Source of the DNA: Haemophilus parainfluenzae
GTDB lineage: Bacteria > Pseudomonadota > Gammaproteobacteria > Enterobacterales > Pasteurellaceae
Assembly (NCBI RefSeq): GCF_900450995.1
Contig: NZ_UGHY01000002.1
Location: 1,152,501-1,216,500 of the forward strand
Direction: 5' to 3'
DNA: 64,000 nt
Part shown: piece after piece, positions 1 through 7,502 of the stretch
Numbering within the stretch: position 1 is the stretch's first letter
Layout: each line of letters begins with the position of its first letter
Translations under genes and position numbers: made by a program
The notes under the pieces: generated by a model
The model's database searches: none
What the model was told of the DNA's origin: nothing
The model's input: the letters and a program-made list of their open reading frames with translations, nothing else

Positions 1-1
1 T

Positions 2-502
2 CCCTTTCCTCTTCTTGGCATCACTGGTTACAGCGGTAGTGGCAAAACCACATTATTGGAAAAATTACTTCCTCAATTAATCAAAAAAGGTCTACGTATT
101 TCAGTCATTAAACACAGCCATCACAACGCTCACGTGGATAAAGAGGGCAAAGACAGTTGGCGCATGAAAGAGGCAGGTTCCGCGCAAGTTATCATGGCTT
201 GTGATACTCGTTGGGCATTGATGACAGAAACCCCTCAAGAGCCGGTTTCATTAGCCTATTTAAGTCAACAATTTGATTGTCATTTAACGGATTTAATTTT
301 GGTGGAAGGATTTAAACAAGAACCTATTCCAAAGATTCTGTTGCATCGACAAGAGATGACAAAACCTTTGCCGGAATTAGATGAAAACGTGTTGGCTTTA
401 GCAACAGATTATTCGCTTGAAACTGACCGCACTTTATTAGATATTAATCACATTGAACAGATCGCTGAGTTTATTTATCAATGGTGGAAAAAGACACAGT
501 AA
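2..502 (+). CDS. mobB: MobB, molybdopterin-guanine dinucleotide adapter protein (5' end cut by window)
   Basis: GTP-binding P-loop protein that assists MobA in attaching GMP to molybdopterin for molybdoenzymes. The reading frame is already open at base 2 and encodes a clear Walker A motif, GYSGSGKTTLLEKLLP (bases 29-76), so the true start lies upstream of the window and only a few residues should be missing. Other family marks are KHSHHNAHVDKEGKDSWR and LILVEGFKQEPIPKI. The last 22 bases overlap the start of the downstream transporter gene, suggesting co-transcription. Cytoplasmic. The assignment is firm; only the N-terminus is missing. Confidence 0.93.
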   Translation, partial: PFPLLGITGYSGSGKTTLLEKLLPQLIKKGLRISVIKHSHHNAHVDKEGKDSWRMKEAGSAQVIMACDTRWALMTETPQEPVSLAYLSQQFDCHLTDLILVEGFKQEPIPKILLHRQEMTKPLPELDENVLALATDYSLETDRTLLDINHIEQIAEFIYQWWKKTQ

Positions 503-1890
503 TAGAACGTCAGCATTATAAAGGGCTGGCTTGGGTAGCTTCCATGGCTTTGTTTATGCAAAGCTTGGATGCGACTATTTTAAATACTGCCTTACCCACC
601 ATTGCAACAGATCTGCAAACCCCTGTCTTTGAAATGCAAATGGCGATTATCGCCTATTCTCTTGCCGTAGCCTTATTTATTCCTTTAACTGCTTGGGCGG
701 CAGCTAAATTTGGTACGCTTACTGTTTTCCGCTCAGCAGTTTTTACCTTTGTATTCGGTTCAGTCGCTTGTGCGATGGCCACTTCTCTCGAGACCCTTGT
801 GCTTGCACGGATTCTCCAAGGTATTGGCGGTGCGTTTATGATGCCGGTTGCTCGCCTTGCGATTATTCAAACCGTACCGAAAAATCAATTAATTAATGCC
901 TGGAATTTAATGGCGACAGCGGGATTGATTGGCCCGATTCTTGGTCCGATTTTAGGTGGTTGGCTTGTGGTGCATACATCATGGCATTGGATTTTCTTAA
1001 TCAATATTCCGATTGGCATGTTAGGCTTTTGGGCTGCGGCTAAAGTGATGGGCAATCATAAGGGTAATGCGAATAAGTTAGACTGGACGGGCTTTTTGCT
1101 CTTTGCGTTTGGTTTAGTTGGGCTCACTCTTGGGCTTGATTTACTCGGAGAAAGTCACCGTGACAATATGACCACATACAGTGCATTGTCGGTTGGTATT
1201 GCATTATTGGTCGCCTATTATTTTTATGCGAAAGGTAATGAACGTGCCATTTTGCCGTTATCTCTTTTCAATACAAGAACATTCCGATTAGGCATTGCAG
1301 CCAATATCTTTATTCGTCTTTCTGGCTCAGCAGTGCCGTTCTTATTGCCATTAATGTTCCAACTTTCCTTTGGCTATTCAGCTGAAGAGTCAGGCTGGTT
1401 GCTTGCACCCATTGCGCTAATGTCCGTCGTATTTAAACGCTTTATTGGGCATATTTTAAATATGCTAGGTTATAAAACCACACTAATTTTATCGTCACTT
1501 TTAATGGCAGCCTCGACGGTTTCAATGTCATGGCTTGATACCTCATCATCAACGACATGGATTATATGTAATCTGATGTGGTACGGTGCCTGCATGTCGA
1601 TGATTTTTACCTCAATTAACACTCTTACCGTTGGCGACCTATCACAGGCACAAAGCGGTGTAGGCTCAACGGTGCTGAGTATTGTGCAACAAGTAGGAAT
1701 CGGATTTGGTATCGCCGTAGCATCCATTATTTTAACGTTGTACCGCCAATTCATTGGTAACGAAGGCGATGCATTACAACATGCTTTCAGTTACACTTTT
1801 CTAACCACTTCTGTTTTTGCTATCGCATTAGTTTGGATATTAAGCTATTTGCACAAAGCAGACGGAGATCATTTGCGGAAAAAACGCTGA
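481..1890 (+). CDS. HsrA/MdtD-like MFS exporter (DHA2 / EmrB-QacA family)
   Basis: Inner-membrane proton-driven exporter of 469 residues, hydrophobic along its whole length with many predicted membrane segments. The N-terminal MFSQ-type stretch FMQSLDATILNTALPTIA, the motif RILQGIGGAFMMPVARLA, and the motif C-like GLIGPILGPILGG followed by WHWIFLINIPIG are typical of the DHA2 group. From memory of E. coli proteins it most resembles HsrA, with MdtD next. The ATG overlaps the end of mobB by 22 bases, so translation may be coupled. No dedicated promoter is visible. The substrate cannot be told from sequence. Confidence 0.85.
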   Translation: MVEKDTVIERQHYKGLAWVASMALFMQSLDATILNTALPTIATDLQTPVFEMQMAIIAYSLAVALFIPLTAWAAAKFGTLTVFRSAVFTFVFGSVACAMATSLETLVLARILQGIGGAFMMPVARLAIIQTVPKNQLINAWNLMATAGLIGPILGPILGGWLVVHTSWHWIFLINIPIGMLGFWAAAKVMGNHKGNANKLDWTGFLLFAFGLVGLTLGLDLLGESHRDNMTTYSALSVGIALLVAYYFYAKGNERAILPLSLFNTRTFRLGIAANIFIRLSGSAVPFLLPLMFQLSFGYSAEESGWLLAPIALMSVVFKRFIGHILNMLGYKTTLILSSLLMAASTVSMSWLDTSSSTTWIICNLMWYGACMSMIFTSINTLTVGDLSQAQSGVGSTVLSIVQQVGIGFGIAVASIILTLYRQFIGNEGDALQHAFSYTFLTTSVFAIALVWILSYLHKADGDHLRKKR

Positions 1891-2023
1891 TATTGAATAC
1901 CTTAGTTTAATTTGTTATAAGAAAGATCTTTTTCTTATTTCGTAAAAGTTTGATTTGCTTATATCTTAAGTAAAATTTTATATTTATGTTTGGGTGTTCC
2001 ACTCGATTAAAGAAGGAAAACTT

Positions 2024-3664
2024 ATGAAATTAAAAGCGACCTTAACTCTTATTGCAGCCAGTTTGTTTTTAGCTGCTTGTGATCAATCTGGTTCTGCGGC
2101 AAAAGAAAAAGAAGAAACAGAAAAACCTTCAGGTAATAACACGTTTGTGTACTGTACGGCGAAAGCACCACTTAGCTTTAGCCCGGCATTGGTAATGGAA
2201 GGCACATCTTACAATGCGAGTTCACAACAAGTGTATAACCGTTTGGTTGAATTCAAAAAAGGTTCAACTGACCTTGAGCCAGCCTTGGCTGAAAGCTGGG
2301 AAATCAGTGATGATGGTTTAACTTACACGTTCCATTTGCGTAAAGGGGTGAAATTCCATACGACAAAAGAATTTACGCCAACACGTGATTTTAATGCGGA
2401 TGATGTGATCTTTTCTTTCCAACGTCAGTTAGATCCTAACCACCCTTATCACAATGTATCAAAAGGGACTTATCCATATTTCAAAGCGATGAAATTCCCA
2501 GATTTATTAAAATCAATTGAGAAAGTGGATGACAACACCATTCGTATCACCTTGAATAAAAAAGATGCGACTTTCTTAGCAAGCTTGGGTATGGACTTTA
2601 TCTCTATTTATTCCGCTGAATATGCAGATGCGATGTTGAAAGCGGGTAAACCAGAAACGATCGATAACAAACCAGTGGGGACAGGTCCGTTTATTTTTGT
2701 GGATTACAAAACTGACCAAGCGGCACAATATGTAGCAAATGAAACCTATTGGAAAGGTCGTACACCGCTTGATCGTTTAGTGATCAGTATCGTACCAGAT
2801 GCGACTACGCGTTATGCGAAGTTACAAGCGGGTTCTTGTGATTTAATTCTCTTCCCGAACGTGGCGGATTTAGCCAAGATGAAAACTGATCCGAAAGTAC
2901 AGCTTTTGGAACAAAAAGGTTTGAACGTGGCATATATCGCATTCAATACAGAGAAAGCGCCATTTGATAACGCGAAAGTGCGCCAAGCATTGAACTATGC
3001 GGTGGACAAAAAGGCAATTATTGAAGCGGTTTATCAAGGTGCAGGTACTGCAGCGAAAAACCCATTACCACCAACAATTTGGAGTTATAACGACGAAATC
3101 CAAGATTATCCGTATGATCCAGAGAAAGCGAAACAGCTTTTAGCAGAAGCTGGTTATCCAAACGGTTTTGAAACTGATTTCTGGATTCAACCAGTGGTAC
3201 GTGCGTCTAACCCAAATCCAAAACGTATGGCTGAACTTGTGATGGCAGATTGGGCGAAAGTGGGCGTAAAAGCAAATCCAGTCACGTTTGAATGGGCAGA
3301 CTATCAAAAACGTGCTAAAGCAGGTGAATTAACGGCGGGTATCTTTGGTTGGTCAGGCGATAACGGTGATCCGGATAACTTCCTTTCTCCATTACTTGCA
3401 AGCGCTAATGCGGGTAACTCAAACTTTGCACGTTTCAAAAATGCAGAATTTGATGCCCTATTAGATAAAGCGATTGGCTTAACCAATAAAGATGAGCGTG
3501 CAGCACTTTATAAACAAGCACAAGTGATTTTCCATGATCAAGCACCATGGATTCCAGTTGCGCACTCTGTTGGTTTCGCACCACTTAGCCCTCGCGTAAA
3601 AGGCTACGTACAAAGCCCATTCGGTTATGATGCATTTTATGGCGTGAGTGTTGATGGTAAATAA
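2024..3664 (+). CDS. hbpA: HbpA/GbpA, haem- or glutathione-binding periplasmic lipoprotein
   Basis: Substrate-binding lipoprotein of the DppA/OppA family (SBP_bac_5), 546 residues. In Haemophilus this protein was first described as haem-binding HbpA and later as a glutathione-binding protein that feeds the Dpp permease. A lipobox LAAC places the lipidated Cys at residue 19. The mature part has the family's VYNRLVEF, TYTFHLRKGVKFH and FNADDVIFSFQR motifs. I chose ATG 2024, preceded by AAGGA, over an in-frame GTG at 1994, because it gives a normal signal peptide directly. It is monocistronic, with its own terminator after the stop. Permease genes are not in the window. Confidence 0.9.
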   Translation: MKLKATLTLIAASLFLAACDQSGSAAKEKEETEKPSGNNTFVYCTAKAPLSFSPALVMEGTSYNASSQQVYNRLVEFKKGSTDLEPALAESWEISDDGLTYTFHLRKGVKFHTTKEFTPTRDFNADDVIFSFQRQLDPNHPYHNVSKGTYPYFKAMKFPDLLKSIEKVDDNTIRITLNKKDATFLASLGMDFISIYSAEYADAMLKAGKPETIDNKPVGTGPFIFVDYKTDQAAQYVANETYWKGRTPLDRLVISIVPDATTRYAKLQAGSCDLILFPNVADLAKMKTDPKVQLLEQKGLNVAYIAFNTEKAPFDNAKVRQALNYAVDKKAIIEAVYQGAGTAAKNPLPPTIWSYNDEIQDYPYDPEKAKQLLAEAGYPNGFETDFWIQPVVRASNPNPKRMAELVMADWAKVGVKANPVTFEWADYQKRAKAGELTAGIFGWSGDNGDPDNFLSPLLASANAGNSNFARFKNAEFDALLDKAIGLTNKDERAALYKQAQVIFHDQAPWIPVAHSVGFAPLSPRVKGYVQSPFGYDAFYGVSVDGK

Positions 3665-3679
3665 TTAACGGACTATACT

Positions 3680-3706
3680 AGCCCTTGCAGTTGCAAGGGC
3701 TTTTTG
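3680..3706 (+). terminator. Rho-independent terminator after hbpA
   Basis: Stem AGCCCTTGCA / TGCAAGGGCT separated by a short loop and followed by TTTTTGTTTT, 15 bases after the hbpA stop codon. It separates hbpA from pdxH. Confidence 0.85.
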
Positions 3707-3730
3707 TTTTCAAGCAAAAGGAGAAAGAAA

Positions 3731-4363
3731 ATGGACTTACATGATATTCGTGAGGATTATTGCAAACAGGCGCTTTCTCAGCATGATTGCGATCCCAATC
3801 CAATAAAACAATTTGAAAAATGGCTCAACGAAGCGATTACCGCCAAAGTAAACGAGCCGACAGGTGTTAATGTTGCAACAGTCAATGAAGACGGTCGACC
3901 AACAAGTCGAATGGTGCTGTTGAAAGAAGTGAATGAACAAGGCTTTGTCTTTTTCACGAATTATCACAGCCGAAAAGGTCGCGCCATAGAACATAATCCT
4001 TTCGTTGCCCTAACATTCTTTTGGCCTGAATTAGAACGCTCTGTGCGTATTGAGGGCAAAGCTGAAAAAATCTCGCCTGAACAATCAGATGAATATTTTG
4101 CGACTCGCCCTTATACCAGCCGAATCGGCGCTTGGGCCAGCGAGCAAAGTGCGGTCATTTCTAGCCACAAATCTTTATTAGCGAAAGCTGCTCTGATTGC
4201 AGCAAAACACCCATTAAACGTCCCACGCCCACCACATTGGGGTGGTTATCTTGTGATTCCTGATCGCATCGAATTCTGGCAAGGTCGCCCAAGTCGTTTA
4301 CATGACAGAATTTGTTATTTATTCAATGATGGAAAATGGGAGAGAGAGCGATTATCGCCGTAA
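3731..4363 (+). CDS. pdxH: Pyridoxamine 5'-phosphate oxidase
   Basis: FMN-dependent enzyme that oxidises pyridoxine or pyridoxamine 5'-phosphate to pyridoxal 5'-phosphate. 210 residues, close to the usual length. Family marks: N-terminal [12 protein letters not shown], the FMN-binding [19 protein letters not shown], the [14 protein letters not shown] block, and the C-terminal [12 protein letters not shown] with the substrate-contacting Arg/His. ATG 3731 follows AAAGGAGAAAG and was preferred to an upstream in-frame start at 3704 that would overlap the hbpA terminator. Monocistronic, ending in a USS-pair terminator shared with the convergent gene. Confidence 0.95.
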   Translation: MDLHDIREDYCKQALSQHDCDPNPIKQFEKWLNEAITAKVNEPTGVNVATVNEDGRPTSRMVLLKEVNEQGFVFFTNYHSRKGRAIEHNPFVALTFFWPELERSVRIEGKAEKISPEQSDEYFATRPYTSRIGAWASEQSAVISSHKSLLAKAALIAAKHPLNVPRPPHWGGYLVIPDRIEFWQGRPSRLHDRICYLFNDGKWERERLSP

Positions 4364-4388
4364 GTTTCTTCAAAAATATGTAAAAAAC

Positions 4389-4427
4389 AACCGCACTTTG
4401 ATTTTTTAACCAAAGTGCGGTTAATTT
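4389..4427. terminator. USS inverted-pair terminator between pdxH and the nanOx-like gene
   Basis: Two uptake signal cores in opposite orientation form the stem AACCGCACTTTG / CAAAGTGCGGTT, with T-rich sequence on the + side. It can serve both convergent genes. Confidence 0.8.
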
Positions 4428-4437
4428 TTACGTTATT

Positions 4438-5544
4438 TTATTTGCCGATGATTTCTGCTAAATCAACTTTGCGGTTTTCGTAACAAGAACGGGTACACGC
4501 ATCAGCAGTGGCGATAGCAGCACGGGCAGCTTCACCAGTGAGTAATTTTACAAATTCCTCAGTTGGTTCCATGCCATGCAGAATGTCGTTTAAATAACGC
4601 ATTTCTTTTTTCATGATAGAACTCAACCAGAGTGGTGTGCGTTTGCCCGGTTTACCATATTGGATCGCGCCGTCCATTTCTGTACTGTTGTAAATACGGG
4701 TACGGTCATCATCTTCTTCTTGGGTTTCGTGAATGAGGAAATAGGTGTCTTTTCCATCCACACGAAGGGTGCCTTTGGTATTGTACATATCCAGTTTGAT
4801 CGCACCTTTTTCCCCTTGAATTAATACATAATGTTCACCCCAACGGAAAGCTGAACCCCATTCGAGAACAGCAAAACGATTATCATCGTATTCCATGGTG
4901 ACAAAAATCATATCGTCTTCATCACCAAATTTTTCGCCTTTGTGTGCAACATTGGCTGCTGCCATGGTAACGGTTTTTGGCATACCACCCATAATGAATT
5001 GTACGCAGTCTAATTCGTGAATATGGTGGTATAAGTGACCGCCAGATTTTTCACGGATTTTTTTCCATGAAATGGTTGGTTGTTGTTCTTCCCAGCCGTT
5101 ACGTGCGGTGTGACAATAAAGCACTTTACCAATCACACCTTGATTGATTAATTCTTTGGCATGGTGAACACCATTAAAGAAGTTCATTACATGGCCAGCC
5201 ATAAAGGTAACGCCATTTTCTTCGCAAGCGCGGACCATGTCGTCACAGTCTTGATAACTTAAGGCGATAGGTTTTTCACAGAAAACGTGTTTTTTGTTTT
5301 TTGCTGCAAGGATGACCGGTTCTTTGTGTAAGTAGTTTGGGGTGGCGACAATCACACAATCTACATCAGGGGAAGTGACCAATTCTTCAAGAGATTTTGC
5401 CGCTACGCATTGTAATTCTTGAGCAATGGTTTCACCATTTTCAGGGTCATATACTACGGTAATTTGTGCATCATCAAATTCATTCATGAAGCGGGCTAAA
5501 TCTGCACCAAAATAGCCAACGCCAACAACACCATATCGCATCAT
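4438..5544 (-). CDS. YjhC/NanOx-like NAD-dependent oxidoreductase (Gfo/Idh/MocA family)
   Basis: 368 residues with an N-terminal Rossmann fold (GVVGVGYFGADLARFM) and the family's catalytic motif EKP at residues 90-92 within HVFCEKPIALSYQDC. A GGHLYHHIHELDCVQ block lies near residue 170. It resembles E. coli YjhC across its whole length, including DPENGE, ATPNYLHKEP and HETQEEDDDR. YjhC/NanOx interconverts 2,7-anhydro- or 2-deoxy-2,3-didehydro-N-acetylneuraminate and free sialic acid using bound NAD. That reaction is inferred here by homology. It is the last gene of a minus-strand operon after a second oxidoreductase gene and a GntR regulator gene, divergent from a YjhB-like transporter gene. 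Confidence 0.85.
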   Translation of the reverse strand: MMRYGVVGVGYFGADLARFMNEFDDAQITVVYDPENGETIAQELQCVAAKSLEELVTSPDVDCVIVATPNYLHKEPVILAAKNKKHVFCEKPIALSYQDCDDMVRACEENGVTFMAGHVMNFFNGVHHAKELINQGVIGKVLYCHTARNGWEEQQPTISWKKIREKSGGHLYHHIHELDCVQFIMGGMPKTVTMAAANVAHKGEKFGDEDDMIFVTMEYDDNRFAVLEWGSAFRWGEHYVLIQGEKGAIKLDMYNTKGTLRVDGKDTYFLIHETQEEDDDRTRIYNSTEMDGAIQYGKPGKRTPLWLSSIMKKEMRYLNDILHGMEPTEEFVKLLTGEAARAAIATADACTRSCYENRKVDLAEIIGK

Positions 5545-5554
5545 AATAAACTCC

Positions 5555-6631
5555 TTATTTTTTCACTGAGATTTGTTTTTCCGTTACCATGGATTGCTTC
5601 GCTGCTTCTGCAACTTCGATGGCTTCAGTTAAACATAGACTTAATGGGCTGGTTTTTCCTTGCGTTAAGTGCTCCACCACACTTTGTACTTCGATTTCAG
5701 CCGCTCGGCTTAACCAAAGTTGGCAAGGTGCGTGGGTGACATTATATTGCTGAGTGCCTTTGGCACTTTCACGTAAAGATAAATCAGCCTCAAATTCATT
5801 AAATAAATCAACGTGTTCTATTTTTCCATCTAGATAATTAAATGTGACACTTGAGGTAAAGAAATTGACTTCAATCACACCGTTTTCACCATGAATTTGA
5901 ATGCCCCATTGGTGTAATCGATAAGCTGTGCCCATTTCGAGCGAACCTAACACGCCATTTTCAAAACGTAGTAACAGTTGCAACACATCACGACTATCTG
6001 GTGTATCGTGATGCGCTTGATTAGCGGCTTGAGCAAAGACCGCCTCAATATCGCCTAATAACCAACAGAGTAAATCCAGTTCGTGAATGAGGTGGAAAAG
6101 CTCGCCGCCCGTAAGATTGGCATCTAATTTCCACCATTCTTTGTTTGGTAGGTTTTCAATCCAACGCTGACGCATGGCTCGTGCTACGGTAATGCGGCCT
6201 AATTTTCCTTGTTCTAAAGCCGCTTTGACTTTCAACATGCCTGGCAACGTACGTTCCAAATGGCCCACAAAAATGAATTTGCCTTTTTCTTCAGCAAGAC
6301 GGTGTAAATGTTGGCCTTGGGAGGAACTTAAGGTAAAAGGTGTTTCAATAAAGACATGACAGCCTGCATTTAATGCTAAGATAGCTGGGGAATAATGAGC
6401 GTAGTTTGGTGTGGCAATGACCACTAAATCCGGTTTAGTTTTAGCCAACATTTCTTCTACACTAAAAAAAGCTTGGCTACCGTATTGGTCTGCGAGTTTG
6501 TGTGCCAGAGAAGGGTTGATATCGGTCACTGCAATTAAGTTTGCTTGGGCTTTGTCAAATGCGGAAGCTAGTTGAACACCAAAAAAGCCACAGCCGATTA
6601 AGGCAATGTTTAATCCATTAGTTTGCATCAT
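5555..6631 (-). CDS. Gfo/Idh/MocA-family oxidoreductase paralogue lacking the EKP lysine
   Basis: 358 residues, the same architecture as its downstream neighbour: Rossmann start ALIGCGFFGVQLASAF, ATPNYAHYSPAI, GGELFHLIHELDLLCWLLG and a C-terminal alpha/beta domain. The catalytic motif E-K-P reads E-T-P (residues 96-98, HVFIETPFTLSSS), so the usual catalytic lysine is replaced by Thr97. It may be inactive, use another mechanism, or work as a partner of the YjhC-like enzyme. Its stop lies 10 bases before the neighbour's start, and its start overlaps the end of the GntR gene by 14 bases, so the three genes are one operon. Substrate unknown; a dehydrated sialic acid or related sugar acid is inferred from context. 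Confidence 0.75.
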   Translation of the reverse strand: MMQTNGLNIALIGCGFFGVQLASAFDKAQANLIAVTDINPSLAHKLADQYGSQAFFSVEEMLAKTKPDLVVIATPNYAHYSPAILALNAGCHVFIETPFTLSSSQGQHLHRLAEEKGKFIFVGHLERTLPGMLKVKAALEQGKLGRITVARAMRQRWIENLPNKEWWKLDANLTGGELFHLIHELDLLCWLLGDIEAVFAQAANQAHHDTPDSRDVLQLLLRFENGVLGSLEMGTAYRLHQWGIQIHGENGVIEVNFFTSSVTFNYLDGKIEHVDLFNEFEADLSLRESAKGTQQYNVTHAPCQLWLSRAAEIEVQSVVEHLTQGKTSPLSLCLTEAIEVAEAAKQSMVTEKQISVKK

Positions 6632-7340
6632 GCCCTCCTTGTTGTAAGCGTTGGCGAATACTTTGGAAATATTGCAAGATCGCGCGTTGCATCCGTACTA
6701 AATCATGCGCTTCTACCGCATCAATTAATTCACGGTGTTGCATGGCTAATTTTTCAGGAGAAAGTATTGGTGGCGGTAGGCCTTTTTCTACTTGCTGATA
6801 AATTTGCCAAAACGCATCTAAATATTGAATCAGTAACGGGTTATTTAATGGTTCATAAAGTTTTAAATGAATGTGGTATTCATCTTTAGGTGAAAACTTT
6901 TGTTCTCGTGCATTTTTCTCCATATTTGCTACTGATTTTTGCAAAAGAGCGGTCTGTTCTTGACTAATTTTTCCTAAAACCATCGGGGCAAAACCGTATT
7001 CCAAAATTTCCCGAATATCCAAAATATTAATCAGCTGATTATGATCATTATGCAAATTCAGTTGGGTGTGAAAGCTTAATCCACGAATCATTGGCACAAG
7101 AGAGGATTCACTCACAAAGGTACCAACACCATGGCGAATATCTAAAATGTGTAGCGCTTCTAAAGATTTAATAGCTTCACGTAAACTGGAGCGGCTCACA
7201 CCAAGCTGTTCAATTAACTCATTTTCTGTTGGCATCAAATCGCCGGATTTAAGATTTTGTTTAATGATGAGCGATTTGATTTTATCCTGCAAAACGAGAC
7301 TTGCTTCTTTTTTACTTGTTTTTTCCATTTCTGTTCTCAT
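6618..7340 (-). CDS. GntR/FadR-family transcriptional regulator
   Basis: 240 residues. Winged helix-turn-helix at about residues 12-80 (LKSGDLMPTENELIEQLGVSRSSLREAIKSLEALHIL, with the GVGTF wing), followed by an alpha-helical FCD ligand domain. An internal Met five residues in (MEKTSKK, base 7328) is an alternative start. It heads the minus-strand operon of two oxidoreductases and faces the YjhB-like transporter gene, with a perfect palindrome in between that is the natural operator candidate. E. coli NanR is also a GntR/FadR protein, but this protein is not clearly NanR. The ligand is inferred to be a sialic acid derivative or sugar acid. Confidence 0.85.
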   Translation of the reverse strand: MRTEMEKTSKKEASLVLQDKIKSLIIKQNLKSGDLMPTENELIEQLGVSRSSLREAIKSLEALHILDIRHGVGTFVSESSLVPMIRGLSFHTQLNLHNDHNQLINILDIREILEYGFAPMVLGKISQEQTALLQKSVANMEKNAREQKFSPKDEYHIHLKLYEPLNNPLLIQYLDAFWQIYQQVEKGLPPPILSPEKLAMQHRELIDAVEAHDLVRMQRAILQYFQSIRQRLQQGGHDAN

Positions 7341-7388
7341 TTTCTAATCTATTTTCTGAATTTGTGATCCAGTTCTCATTCTCTCTAA

Positions 7389-7417
7389 TTGACATAAGAC
7401 ATCATACGTCTTATCTT
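7389..7417 (+). promoter_or_regulatory. Sigma70-type promoter of the YjhB-like transporter gene
   Basis: Perfect -35 TTGACA (7389-7394), 17-base spacer, -10 TATCTT (7412-7417), about 85 bases before the transporter start. Its spacer is filled by an inverted repeat, the likely operator. Confidence 0.55.
7394..7414. promoter_or_regulatory. Palindromic operator candidate for the GntR regulator
   Basis: Perfect 7-base arms ATAAGAC and GTCTTAT around ATCATAC, in the divergent region between the regulator and transporter genes. The palindrome lies between and overlaps the -35 and -10 elements, the expected position for repression. Confidence 0.6.
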
Positions 7418-7455
7418 TATTTATGCAAGCAGAAATTAGCAGTGATTTTAAATTC

Positions 7456-7471
7456 TGTGATCTATACCACA
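7456..7471. promoter_or_regulatory. CRP-like site
   Basis: TGTGATCTATACCACA matches the CRP consensus TGTGA-N6-TCACA at nine of ten defined positions. It lies about 32 bases before the transporter ATG, downstream of the predicted + strand promoter. It may therefore act on the minus-strand regulator operon or on a different start site. Catabolite control would fit an alternative carbon source. Confidence 0.5.
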
Positions 7472-7502
7472 AAATTCTCAAATACAAGGAAGGGAGGTTG
7501 TT

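Noticed and set aside
1470-1754. 94-codon minus-strand frame inside the HsrA-like gene
   Set aside because: Shadow of the exporter gene with no supporting signals.
1919-1936. AAGAAAGATCTTTTTCTT palindrome upstream of hbpA as an operator
   Set aside because: Low complexity in a very AT-rich gap; no match to a known site and no T run for a terminator.
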